This document shows, in pieces, positions 46,101-54,583 of a stretch of 55,298 nt of DNA (its first letter is position 1; each line of letters begins with the position of its first letter). This DNA comes from Flavobacterium psychraerolatum (GTDB taxonomy: Bacteria; Bacteroidota; Bacteroidia; Flavobacteriales; Flavobacteriaceae), in assembly GCF_025960985.1 (NCBI RefSeq), contig NZ_JAOQMX010000034.1:1-55298 (forward strand), in the 5' to 3' direction. Under the pieces are notes generated by a model. It was not told the origin of the DNA. It searched no databases and saw only the letters and a program-made list of their open reading frames with translations. Made by a program: the position numbers and the translations under genes.

Positions 46101-47249
46101 TCTCCCAATACTTTTGCAACATACATTCCCGCAATTTTTCCTGCAACTAAATCGGCAGTACCTGGTATTTCTTATCAAGCTCAATTTACAGGAACACCTA
46201 ATAATGGAACTATAAATAGTTCACTAAGTACTGCTTTAAATGGATACAATTTAGTAGGTAATCCTTACCCATCATCCATTTCAGTAGAAACTTTTCTTAA
46301 AAGTAATAGCGCAGCTATAGATGGAACTATTTGGTTATGGCGAAAAATAAATGATTTAGGAACAGGACTAGGTTATGCGACACTTACAAATGCTGGTCTT
46401 ACAAGTGTTCAGCCAGACGTTAATGAAGGAGTTTCAACTGGAACTGTTGCAATAGGACAAGGTTTTTTTGTCAAAGTTAAAACAGGTCTACTTACAGCAA
46501 ACTTACAATTTAATAATTCGATGCGGTCTAGAGACGTTACACACGCTTTCTTTAAAAATATAAATGCAGCTGTTACAGAAAAGCATAGAATATGGCTGAA
46601 TTTAGCAAATACAAAAGAAATAATAAGTCAAAATCTAATAGGATACATTACTGGAGCTACAAATGGGGTCGATTATAGCTTTGAAGGTAAAGTTTTTGAA
46701 GGAATTTCAACAAGCTTATCGTCTATTGTAGACAATACTGAATACAATATTCAGGCAAGAAGTTTACCTTTTGATCCAAATGATGTGGTTCCCTTAAATT
46801 TCAGAACAAATGTAGCTGGAATGTATACGATAAGCATTGATCATGTTGATGGTCTTTTTGAAACCAATCAAGCAGTCATACTAAGAGATAATCTTACTGG
46901 TAATTTACAAAATTTAAAATCAGCAGCATATTCATTTGACTCACAAGTTGGAAATTTTAATACTCGTTTTGAAATTATTTATCAAAAACAATTAGTACTA
47001 GATGAGCCAAGTTTTGATGCCAATAATGTTATCATATACAAACAAAATAACACGATGAATATTAATTCCGGAAGTGAAATAATGGATAAAATTGAAATTT
47101 ATGATATAATTGGACGCTTGCTTTATAGTAAAGATAACATTACTAGTTCCTCTATAAAATTACAAATAGACATAGTTGAAAAACAAATACTTATCATGAA
47201 AATTACGACTATTAACCATAAAATTATAAATAAAAAATTACAATACTAA
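43185..47249 (+). CDS. Large secreted protein with two ice-binding-like (DUF3494) domains
   Basis: 1354 residues from ATG 43185; the TTG at 43161 would bury the signal peptide. Residues 1-24 are a signal ending SFAQ. Two DUF3494-type beta-solenoids follow, about 25-230 and 323-527. They are recognised by paired motifs: LFTGAGDITNAG / LYSGTGAITNTG, LAPGVYTTVGA / LLPGVYSIGGA, YWVIAGAASVAA / FWLIDGALSLGV. Four Ig-like units carry [V/T]KWQS or VRWEKS signatures (one between the domains, three at about 545-805). A WNGSSWSNGLPS module follows, then a region shared with the T9SS protein at 430-3249. The last about 50 residues (KIEIYDIIGRLLYS ... NHKIINKK) resemble a degenerate T9SS type A sorting domain. 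DUF3494 proteins often bind ice, but many act as adhesins, so activity is not proven. Confidence 0.85.
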   Translation: MSSKLNVLIYTIFCTILPTVSFAQINPAPITGTTTDFLLFTGAGDITNAGISSTYYGSIGTNAGTLVGFESLITQPTNLYSVTKETAQCAVDLNILYTDLASRTGTNRVGVYGSETLAPGVYTTVGAISVATDLTLDGNGDQNARFIIKTGGAFTMAATAKIILTNGTQAKNVYWVIAGAASVAANCEARGIFICLGGAISMGANATMQGSAMTMAGAITTVDGMHLSIASPPASNTMVLLGNQEITSGTTPADLVLAGNISPVIKWQSASNSTFTNPIDILHYSEILSFSCTENINSTTFYRAVIAVDGIDTYSNSIKITVNSIPNLAAAGPFVLYSGTGAITNTGSSSYLSSIGTQVGALTGFPNPTDPLLHTYDPLTLKAKEDLQELFTTINAYPTTNSSHPVAFGSSEILLPGVYSIGGASTLGGKLTLDGQNNTQSLFIIKINGAFALAAATEIILINGAATDSVFWLIDGALSLGVNSIANGTFICKAGAIAIANNCLIHGRMFTLAGAITLANSKLTYAPSNTYTDTTIITSENQSLTPNTIPSTLTITGNIYPVVRWEKSSNILFTNPTVIPNPLTTLTGLEIGAITEINYCRAVMEDGTITIYSPLITLSVSAITIPGILESNQLLCANSQPHDLVLTGNTGSITKWQSALSPDFSTPIDIVSSNATLTGIEIGTIKTTTYFRAVIQNCTSSIAYSNIVTLAVTSLPSGGIISSNQDFCSPSQPSTLNLSGNTTTVVKWQSSLTSDFLLTTDIINTTSTLSGSSIGIISATTYFRAVTNDCNLSFIYSSPAVITIAAVTIWNGSSWSNGLPSFSNSAIFNGNFTASADIQSCSITVNSDVAVIVDSGHNITLNGGLTIDPSGSFTLNNDANLLQPEGAINNGIITVKRNSAPLYRLDSTLWSSPVSDQNLKDFSNGTLTNRFYFYDSTASVNGAYAPVFNNSFFPEQTVTSYSFETGKGYLIRSPNTFATYIPAIFPATKSAVPGISYQAQFTGTPNNGTINSSLSTALNGYNLVGNPYPSSISVETFLKSNSAAIDGTIWLWRKINDLGTGLGYATLTNAGLTSVQPDVNEGVSTGTVAIGQGFFVKVKTGLLTANLQFNNSMRSRDVTHAFFKNINAAVTEKHRIWLNLANTKEIISQNLIGYITGATNGVDYSFEGKVFEGISTSLSSIVDNTEYNIQARSLPFDPNDVVPLNFRTNVAGMYTISIDHVDGLFETNQAVILRDNLTGNLQNLKSAAYSFDSQVGNFNTRFEIIYQKQLVLDEPSFDANNVIIYKQNNTMNINSGSEIMDKIEIYDIIGRLLYSKDNITSSSIKLQIDIVEKQILIMKITTINHKIINKKLQY

Positions 47250-47504
47250 ATGTTTAAAAAGAAAAATATAAACAAAATCAAAAAAAATGTTTTTTATTTT
47301 GTTTTACTGGTATTATGCTCAACATCTACATTTGCACAAGAAGATCCATCGGGCTGGGACCCTAGTAGTGCAAGATACTATAATCCGGAAGGGGCTCCTA
47401 GTGATGATGATCCAGTAGGACTACCTATTGATGATCATATTTGGATTTTACTAATGCTAGCCTTGAGCTTAGGTGTTTATAAAGTAAAATTAGAAAAAAA
47501 GTAA
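47250..47504 (+). CDS. Small secreted protein with PID-type C-terminal signal (second copy)
   Basis: 84 residues. The ATG directly follows the TAA of the large secreted gene, so translation is coupled. Residues 1-30 are a signal peptide ending TFAQ. The short acidic linker contains GWDP, then PID at 59-61, a hydrophobic helix (about 64-77) and a charged end, KVKLEKK. Same build and same relative position as the gene at 192-419; only the GWDP and PID motifs are clearly conserved. It is probably the membrane-tethered partner or companion of the large protein; function unknown. Confidence 0.75.
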   Translation: MFKKKNINKIKKNVFYFVLLVLCSTSTFAQEDPSGWDPSSARYYNPEGAPSDDDPVGLPIDDHIWILLMLALSLGVYKVKLEKK

Positions 47505-47605
47505 TTAGAAAAAAAATAACACAAAACTTGTATTAAATATTTAATGCATTCAATATCAATACCAATAAAAGTTTTAAATACTTTTAACATATTAGAATAG
47601 CAGTA

Positions 47606-47655
47606 AAAAAATCAGTCATAATTAAATTTATAAATTTAATTATAACTGATTTTTT
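47606..47655. terminator. Strong bidirectional terminator-like palindrome
   Basis: A 50-bp, loop-free palindrome. Bases 47606-47630 pair with 47631-47655 with a single mismatch (47617 with 47644). It has an A tract on the left and a T tract on the right, as expected of a bidirectional intrinsic terminator. It sits between the plus-strand secreted pair and the minus-strand hybrid regulator, which converge here. Confidence 0.75.
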
Positions 47656-47703
47656 ATTTAATCTGATTATTTTGTCAAGAAATTACACCCTGATACTACT
47701 GCT

Positions 47704-48771
47704 CTAAATAGGGAAATATAATGTAATTTCCGTCCCCATATTTACAGTTGAAATAATTGTAAAAACACCACCCAGCTTCTTTAATATCGCTCTAGTTAAA
47801 AAAATCCCCAACCCCAATCCCTGTTGTTCTCTTTTTTCACGATTAAATTGCTGTCCAGCATCTATTTTTTTTAATTCTTCCTGAGAAAAACCAATTCCGG
47901 AATCCTTAATAACTACCCTATAATATTTATCATCAAAAGGCTTACCTATAACTGAAACAGATTTACTATCAGAGAATTTTAAAGCATTTTCCACAATCTC
48001 ATAAAGAATAAAATATAAATACTCTTCACTAACTTTTATAGTAGCTTTTTTTATTCTAAAAAAAATTCTTTCGTCCGCATCATTATATGCTATTTGAATT
48101 GTATTTAAAACATTTTCAAACGTATCGCCGATATTACTTTTATCCTTTTCTGAATATCTTACTTCATTATTAATAACAATTTGATAAAGGAATAAGTTGA
48201 ACATAGTTCTATTTAAATGGTAACCACATATTTTAATAATATCATGAAATTCTTTAATATTATCCTTTTCTAAATCATCTCCTCCATCTATTAACAAATT
48301 TATACTTCCTAAGATACCATTAAGAGAAGTATTGACTTCATGCAATAAATATTTTTTTTCTCCCACAAATAAATTACCAACTGTATTTTTTATTTTCTTG
48401 AATCTATTAATTTTTACCTCTACAATTTTTACTAATTCATTAATAATAAAAGGTTTAATCAAGAAATCATCTGCTCCCAGAAGCAAGCACTTTCGCATTA
48501 AATTATCCTCCTTTTTTGCAGTTAAAAATATAAAAGGAACAGCAGATAAAGGTTTGACTTCTTTCAATATTTCATAAAACATAAATCCATCCATTACAGG
48601 CATCATGATATCGCAAATTATTAAATCTGGTACCCAATTATCTAATAAATCCAATGCTTCTTGTGCACTCGACAAAGAGATAACTTCATAATTCTCAATA
48701 GCAAGAATTTCATGTATTGTTTCTCGAAGGGTTATCTCATCATCAATTAGTAGTATTTTACTTTTATACAT
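47704..48771 (-). CDS. Receiver-histidine kinase hybrid (REC-HisKA-HATPase)
   Basis: 355 residues, cytoplasmic. An N-terminal receiver with acidic pair and Asp54 (LIICDIMMPVMDG), LIKPF at 105-109. Then a HisKA-like helix pair with an atypical H-box, His144 in LLHEVNTSLNGIL rather than HELRTPLN. HATPase_c has Asn262 (YEIVENALKFS), DSGIGFS and GLGLGIFLTR. Proteins with REC first and kinase last usually relay phosphate from another kinase, possibly the large PAS kinase at 50755. The atypical H-box leaves autophosphorylation uncertain. Confidence 0.88.
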   Translation of the reverse strand: MYKSKILLIDDEITLRETIHEILAIENYEVISLSSAQEALDLLDNWVPDLIICDIMMPVMDGFMFYEILKEVKPLSAVPFIFLTAKKEDNLMRKCLLLGADDFLIKPFIINELVKIVEVKINRFKKIKNTVGNLFVGEKKYLLHEVNTSLNGILGSINLLIDGGDDLEKDNIKEFHDIIKICGYHLNRTMFNLFLYQIVINNEVRYSEKDKSNIGDTFENVLNTIQIAYNDADERIFFRIKKATIKVSEEYLYFILYEIVENALKFSDSKSVSVIGKPFDDKYYRVVIKDSGIGFSQEELKKIDAGQQFNREKREQQGLGLGIFLTRAILKKLGGVFTIISTVNMGTEITLYFPI

Positions 48772-49215
48772 TTAATTTATAGTGTTTTTTTGTTTCATAA
48801 ATCTGCAATACTAATTAATCATACGATTCTAATTTAAATTCTAAGGAACTCCAAAGTAATAAAAAATATTTTTTTTTTTATATATAAGAACGATTCCTTA
48901 CATTTTAAGTATTGTCGTACTTAAATCACAACTGCTTATCAATCCATATTTATACAACATATATACTCACAATCAATTAAAAATCTCATTATTTAAATAG
49001 AAATTCACTTTATGAATAGAACATTCTTACTTACATTGCTGGCTACCTAATATTATTTTTGCCTTTTAAATACTACATCGGTCAGCTATTATAATTTTTA
49101 AGTATAAATTAACGTCTCACAAAAGTATTTTTTTTCATATTTAATCAATGTGTTTTTGTGTAAAAATTAAAAAAAAATACCTATATTTTAAAATAGGAAT
49201 GATTAGTTTTACTAG
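48772..49215. promoter_or_regulatory. 444-bp divergent promoter region
   Basis: No gene is seen. It separates the minus-strand hybrid kinase and the plus-strand AraC-type regulator. A possible promoter for the latter is TTG (49156-49158) with TATATTTT (49182-49189), a loose -33/-7 pair with 23-bp spacing. The imperfect palindrome CCTAT (49180-49184) ... ATAGG (49193-49197) overlaps it and may be an operator. The whole stretch is very AT-rich. Confidence 0.35.
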
Positions 49216-49974
49216 ATGAAATTTAAAAAAAAAATAGTATTAATTGAAGATGATTTAGCCTTGGGAATTTCTATTGTAGAGATATTGACTTTCAATAATT
49301 ATGATGTAGAGTGGTTCAAAGATGGTGCTGAAACAGTCACTTATTTTAAAAGAAAAACCTGTGATCTCATCATTAGTGATTTTATGATGCCTGCTATGAC
49401 TGGCGAAGAATTATTTTTAAAAATCCATAAAGAAATAAAAAAAAACTCTATCCCTTTTATCATCATTACTGCTAATATTGATGAAGGTATTAAGTACAGA
49501 CAGCTAGAAAATGGTGTCAATGATTATTTAACAAAACCTTTTAAGACAAAAGAGTTACTTTATAAAATCAAAAACATATTAGATTTCAAACAAAATATAG
49601 TTAAAAAATTATCCCCAGATCCATTTTCAAAAGTTACCATAAAATTGTCTGAAAAAGATTTTATTATATCCCTAAATGAAATATTATTAAAAACAATGAA
49701 GTCAAAAATTGATACTACTGAATTATCAAAAAGACTTTTCATGAGTAAATCAACATTAGACAAAAAAATAAGAAAACATACTAATAAAAATTCCAGCCAA
49801 TATATAAGAGAATTCAAACTCGAATATGCAATTAAACTTATTAATCTGGGTGAAAAGAACATTCAGTTCCTAGTCGATGAAACAGGTTTTAATTCATTCT
49901 CTTATTTTTCTACAAGTTTCAAATCATATACTGAAATTTCTGCTCGAGAATATATTAAATCATTAAAAGTTTAA
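49216..49974 (+). CDS. Response regulator with AraC-type DNA-binding domain
   Basis: 252 residues. The receiver (1-120) has Glu-Asp-Asp at 11-13, Asp55 (LIISDFMMPAMTGEE) and LTKPF. The C-terminal part (about 150-250) is an AraC/XylS double HTH: FMSKSTLDKKIRKHT, QYIREFKLEYAIKLI, FLVDETGFNSFSYFSTSF. This arrangement is common as the output half of hybrid two-component systems in Bacteroidota. No kinase is adjacent in the same direction, so it is an orphan here. Confidence 0.9.
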   Translation: MKFKKKIVLIEDDLALGISIVEILTFNNYDVEWFKDGAETVTYFKRKTCDLIISDFMMPAMTGEELFLKIHKEIKKNSIPFIIITANIDEGIKYRQLENGVNDYLTKPFKTKELLYKIKNILDFKQNIVKKLSPDPFSKVTIKLSEKDFIISLNEILLKTMKSKIDTTELSKRLFMSKSTLDKKIRKHTNKNSSQYIREFKLEYAIKLINLGEKNIQFLVDETGFNSFSYFSTSFKSYTEISAREYIKSLKV

Positions 49975-50171
49975 AAAAATATTTTAATTAAACTTTTAAG
50001 CGTAGTATATTATGCTACTGAGTTTTAATTAAAAAACGGATATTTAGCTAAACAATATTTTGGAATTAAATCCTTGCCTCTTTTTATAATTTAAAGCTAC
50101 TGTATTTCGCTTAAAAAGTCCCCTTAAGCGATGCTTTATTTAGATTAAAAATAAACAGTAATAAATATTTA

Positions 50172-50537
50172 TTACGCTAATAAAATATTATCCACTATAA
50201 TCTGCTTGAGCTCTTCAAAGTTAAAAGGCTTTCTAATATATCCTTTAACATTAAGCCCCCTACTAATTAACTCGTAATCCATATTCATCATTGCCGTCAC
50301 TAGTATAACGGGAATGTGTGCATAGACTGAACGCTGATGTTGCTCTAGAAAACCATATCCGTCAAGTTTTGGCATCATTAAATCACATAAAATTAATTCT
50401 GGTAGTTCCTTATGTACTTTTTCTAATCCATCTACTCCATCAATCGCTTCAACAATTTCGTACCCCATAAACAAAAGGAATTCAGAAACTAAAACTCTTA
50501 TTTCAACCTCATCTTCGATAAACAAAATTTTAGCCAT
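50172..50537 (-). CDS. Single-domain response regulator (CheY-like)
   Basis: 121 residues, only a receiver: Glu-Asp-Glu at 8-10, Asp52 (LILCDLMMPKLDGYG), Thr-Ala pair (VTAMMN), and IRKPF. No output domain. It lies 217 bp downstream of the giant PAS kinase on the same strand, so it may be its phospho-acceptor, passing the signal to the DNA-binding regulators nearby. The gap between them is AT-rich, with TTAACCTA at 50644-50651. Confidence 0.9.
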   Translation of the reverse strand: MAKILFIEDEVEIRVLVSEFLLFMGYEIVEAIDGVDGLEKVHKELPELILCDLMMPKLDGYGFLEQHQRSVYAHIPVILVTAMMNMDYELISRGLNVKGYIRKPFNFEELKQIIVDNILLA

Positions 50538-50754
50538 TTTACTGTTATATTAGAAACTAGTTTAAAAAATACACCAATTTAATATAAAAACTTGATATAA
50601 TTAGTTTGAAATCAACTTATTTGGGAATAACTTTAAGAGTTGTTTAACCTAAACAAAAATCTCGATAGGGGTTTCACTCATATGAATAACAAATAATGAT
50701 TTTAAAAAATCACAATCAAGATATACTACTATTTCATTTCTTAGACGAAAAATA

Positions 50755-53700
50755 TTATTTTTTTAACTTTGGAAATTGTAATGTTACTTTGGTGCCTTCT
50801 CCCAACTTACTTTCTAATTTTATCAAACCCGAATTTCTCTCCGTAAAGATTTTAACTATATAGAGCCCCAAACCTGTACCTTGGATACCAATGGTATTAC
50901 TCGCTCTATAAAAAGTATTAAATAATTTGTCTTGATCTTCTTCTGGAATTCCAATGCCGAAGTCTATAATTTCAACAATAATGAAAACTTCATTTGAAAA
51001 AAGATTAAAAACAACATCACCGCACCCTACAGAGTATTTAAATGCATTATTTACCAAATTAATAAGAGTATATTCCATTAGTTTTATATCAGCAAAGACA
51101 GGAAAAGTATCACCTTCAAATGATGTTATTAAATTTCTTCCTTTTTTTTGATCAACATCACATAATTCAAAAACATCAAAACAAGTTTCCTTTAAATCAA
51201 AATTAACGGGAGTGAAATCAGTTTTCCCTAGATCATTTTTGGAAATAATTAGAACTGTATTCATTAATTCAACAAGACGGTCAATCTCACCTATGATAGT
51301 ATTTACTCTCTTTTCCAATAGTGACTGGTTTTCTATTTTTTGATTCTTCAAATACATTTGAATCAGTTCAGCACTTGCGCGTATAGTAGTCATAGGGGTT
51401 CTGAATTCATGTGAAATGGTAGAAACTAAGTTTGACTTTAATTCATTAAGTTCACGTTCCTTCTGCAACGTTCTTTTAACTTTTTCTTCTGCTTCCATTC
51501 TTAATGTGATATCTCTGGTAGCAGAGTGAAAGCTAGTCGCCTTACCTTTTTCTTTGACTAAATTGGCTGTTGTTTCGCACCAAACATAATCGCCTTTTTT
51601 ATTTTTAAATCTTAATCGAGCAACTAAATATTCTCGTTCAGTTATAAATCCTAGAATACTCTTTTGCAATTTTTCCTTATCCTGCGGATGTATAAAATCT
51701 AAGGGCGTTAAGCCAATTAAGTCTTCTGGATAATATCCCAATATAGCATGTATCGAGGGTGATACATATTGAAAACTAGAGTCGAGGCCATGCAAACAAA
51801 CCAAATCAATCATATTATCGGCTAAAAGACGATACCTGTTTTTAGCTTCGTCCAACTGTATATTCTTTATTTTGTTATTTTCTTCTACTAATAACCTATT
51901 TGTTTTTTCTAATGCTTTTCTTTTAGTAATATCTACAAACTGACTAATAAAGTGGATTAAATCACCTAAACTATTTTTTACTATCGCAACAGATAAATGT
52001 ATCCAAATAATACTTCCATTTTTATGGATATATTTTTTTTCTCTATTCAAAGTAGATATCCCCCCTGTCATTAGCAATTCTAAATTAGCCTGATCTTCTT
52101 CAACATCATCAGGATGTGTTAAATCTAAAAAATTTCTTACTTTAAATTCATCATCTGTATATCCAAATATTTCTTCCATTTGGTTGTTTACGATCAACCA
52201 ATTGCCATTTAGGCCAACAATAGCCATACCGACTGGTGAATTAATAAATGCTCCTTTGAATTGCTCTTCACTTTGTATTAACTCGTCTTTCAGTATTTTT
52301 TCATTAGTGATGTCTTGCTGAACACCAATAGCACGAATGGCTTTACCACTAACATCTCTTAAAATTACTGCTTTATCTTTTACATAAGCAAAAGTGTTGT
52401 CAGATTTTAAATAACGGTACTCAGTAGACCATCCAGTCGCACCTTCGTCAAAGGCCTTTTCAAGGCTATAAACGACATAATCTCTATCGTCAGGATGCAC
52501 AAATTGCAAACTTTCTGAAACCTTTAAAGTATTATTTTCAAATATGTGTCCAAATAAAGTAGTACCTGTTCCTCCAAAAAACACATCGTCAGTTATAAGG
52601 TCCCAGTCCCACATAGCGTCTGAAGTAGCTTTACTGGCATGCTCAAACCTTTCGATACTAATTTTTAAAGCATCTTCTGCCGCCTTTAGAGCAGTTATAT
52701 CACTAAAAGAACATATTACATAAATTAATTCTTCATTATCGCCAAATACAGGTATTGCATTAACCAACAACCAAACTAAATCATTGGTCACATTACGATG
52801 AACACCCATGACTATATTATGCAATGGTTTTAATTGTTTAATAGCTTTTGGAACGGGATGATCCTCAGATTTAAAAGTAGTCCCATCCAAATGTATTACA
52901 CTCCAGCCTTTATCAAAGGAGGTCTTACCAAGCAATTGGTCCTGTGTAAGACCCAACATTTCACAAGCAGCATCATTATTTTCTACTATTTCTGATTGTG
53001 GGCCTTGAACCAAAATTCCAACTCCTACATTCTTAATAACACTACTGGTAAGTTGTTTACTTTTAAGTAACTCCAATTGAGCATTTTTACTTTCCGTAAT
53101 ATCAACTCCAAAACCTATTAACATATCAAGTGTCCCATCTTTGTGAAATAGGGGGGATATTTTTCGACTATGATAGGTTTTTTGTCCAAGCTTGTCATAG
53201 AGTACTTCTTCCCATACTATTGTTTGTTTTTTTAGTATTGCTTCTTCATATTTACTTGTTCGATTTATTGCAAATGTAGCTTCTCGATTCGTTTTTTTAG
53301 CATAATCGAAGTCGTTTTTTCCAACAATAAATTTTCGGAGTCTTTTATTTACAATAGCATTAGGGTTCAAGTATATATATCTAAAATCACCATCAAATAC
53401 CGCTACACCAGAGGGGATTCCCTTTATGATTTTTTCATAAAATTCTTTTTGCAGAACTAGTTTATTTTGACTTTCTACATAATCCGTTATATCTCTCGAA
53501 GCGCCAATAAAAAAGGTGCCTTTATTATTTTCTAGTAATTCTATCTTACATGAAAACCAAATATAATGACCATCCTTGTGCCTGATTCTGTATGCGTGCT
53601 CATTTACCACATTTTTCTTTTGCCCCACCTTATTTAAAAACTCCGAACTTGAATCAAGGTCATCTGGATGGATAAATTTACTGTAACTACTTCCTACAAG

Positions 53701-54321
53701 ATCATCATTCGAATAACCAAGTGAACTGCTCCAGTTTTTCGAAACATAAATGACATTTCCTTCTAAATCAAATTGGTAAAAAACCTCTAACGAATTTTTG
53801 ATAAGCAAATCAAAATTATTTTCCTTTTGATATACCGTTTCCTGCAGCATTTGGTTATCAAGATTCAACTGAAGCAAGGATTCGATTTGAGAGATAGTCT
53901 GTTGAAGTGTTTTTAATTCAATTGAAGAAAGTTCTTTAACTTCTCTATTGAAAATGCAGACTGTTCCTGGTACTAAACTACCTGGAATATTTATAAGAAA
54001 TCCTGCAAAAAATTTAAAGGTATTATTTACATCAATAGATTGGAATTTTGGATCTTTTTCGAGATCTGAAATTATTAAAAATTCATTGCCATTAACAAGC
54101 TCCTGAAAACAAATAATATCATTTTGATTTGTCAAATAATCTAAACCAATTTTAGATTTTATAGAGTGCCCTTGAACATCTGCCAATGAAATAAATGCGT
54201 CTTTAACAGCACATATTTCTGTTACAAAGAGTAACATCCTAGCAAAATCATTATCTAATTTTAATAAATTTAAATCAATAGCATTTGCTATATTATTTTT
54301 ATTTGAAAATGCATTATTCAT
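50755..54321 (-). CDS. Giant cytoplasmic sensor kinase: GAF plus six PAS domains
   Basis: 1188 residues, no TM. N-terminal GAF (about 10-160), then six PAS/PAC units starting near 168, 290, 425, 555, 685 and 825, each with the NSPVGMAI or FGY-type core. HisKA has His971 (STISHEFRTPMTT) and HATPase_c has Asn1092 (INLVNNAFKYS), DFGIGIP and GTGLGLYIVK. The kinase core shares SHEFRTP and FYRASN signatures with the kinase at 39719, so the two are related. Such a long sensory array suggests integration of many soluble signals. Candidate partners are the CheY-like gene downstream and the AraC-type regulator. It starts at ATG 54321, with a 21-bp-spaced direct repeat upstream. Confidence 0.92.
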   Translation of the reverse strand: MNNAFSNKNNIANAIDLNLLKLDNDFARMLLFVTEICAVKDAFISLADVQGHSIKSKIGLDYLTNQNDIICFQELVNGNEFLIISDLEKDPKFQSIDVNNTFKFFAGFLINIPGSLVPGTVCIFNREVKELSSIELKTLQQTISQIESLLQLNLDNQMLQETVYQKENNFDLLIKNSLEVFYQFDLEGNVIYVSKNWSSSLGYSNDDLVGSSYSKFIHPDDLDSSSEFLNKVGQKKNVVNEHAYRIRHKDGHYIWFSCKIELLENNKGTFFIGASRDITDYVESQNKLVLQKEFYEKIIKGIPSGVAVFDGDFRYIYLNPNAIVNKRLRKFIVGKNDFDYAKKTNREATFAINRTSKYEEAILKKQTIVWEEVLYDKLGQKTYHSRKISPLFHKDGTLDMLIGFGVDITESKNAQLELLKSKQLTSSVIKNVGVGILVQGPQSEIVENNDAACEMLGLTQDQLLGKTSFDKGWSVIHLDGTTFKSEDHPVPKAIKQLKPLHNIVMGVHRNVTNDLVWLLVNAIPVFGDNEELIYVICSFSDITALKAAEDALKISIERFEHASKATSDAMWDWDLITDDVFFGGTGTTLFGHIFENNTLKVSESLQFVHPDDRDYVVYSLEKAFDEGATGWSTEYRYLKSDNTFAYVKDKAVILRDVSGKAIRAIGVQQDITNEKILKDELIQSEEQFKGAFINSPVGMAIVGLNGNWLIVNNQMEEIFGYTDDEFKVRNFLDLTHPDDVEEDQANLELLMTGGISTLNREKKYIHKNGSIIWIHLSVAIVKNSLGDLIHFISQFVDITKRKALEKTNRLLVEENNKIKNIQLDEAKNRYRLLADNMIDLVCLHGLDSSFQYVSPSIHAILGYYPEDLIGLTPLDFIHPQDKEKLQKSILGFITEREYLVARLRFKNKKGDYVWCETTANLVKEKGKATSFHSATRDITLRMEAEEKVKRTLQKERELNELKSNLVSTISHEFRTPMTTIRASAELIQMYLKNQKIENQSLLEKRVNTIIGEIDRLVELMNTVLIISKNDLGKTDFTPVNFDLKETCFDVFELCDVDQKKGRNLITSFEGDTFPVFADIKLMEYTLINLVNNAFKYSVGCGDVVFNLFSNEVFIIVEIIDFGIGIPEEDQDKLFNTFYRASNTIGIQGTGLGLYIVKIFTERNSGLIKLESKLGEGTKVTLQFPKLKK

Positions 54322-54408
54322 TTAATTTTATTTTTTAGTAAATAGGATATTGCTACAAGGTAACTTTTGTTCACCTAATAAACCTCTAATTCATAAGTTA
54401 AAAAAAAA

Positions 54409-54439
54409 TATAGGTTAACTATTTTAACTTATAGGTTAA
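54409..54439. repeat. Exact direct repeat TATAGGTTAA, 21 bp apart
   Basis: TATAGGTTAA occurs at 54409-54418 and 54430-54439, and a related CATAAGTTAA at 54392-54401. The 21-bp period places the copies on one helix face, as expected of a dimeric regulator. It lies about 90-120 bp upstream of the giant kinase start (minus) and 145 bp upstream of the small gene at 54584 (plus). It differs from the TAATAAGTG boxes. Confidence 0.45.
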
Positions 54440-54499
54440 ATCAATATAAAAACGATGTTCATTATATATTTTTGTTAAACAATTTGGGGGATTTCTTGT

Positions 54500-54577
54500 T
54501 ATACAGCTAAGTTAAATTTATTTTAATGATAAATATTATGTCTTTTTTGTAGGTTATCAAAGACTATTAGCTGTATA
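54500..54577 (+). repeat. 11-bp inverted repeat just before the last small gene
   Basis: TATACAGCTAA (54500-54510) and TTAGCTGTATA (54567-54577) are perfect inverted repeats with 56 bp between. The right arm ends 6 bases before the ATG at 54584 and would cover the ribosome entry site if the arms pair in RNA. It could also be an operator. Confidence 0.4.
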
Positions 54578-54583
54578 TACAAG

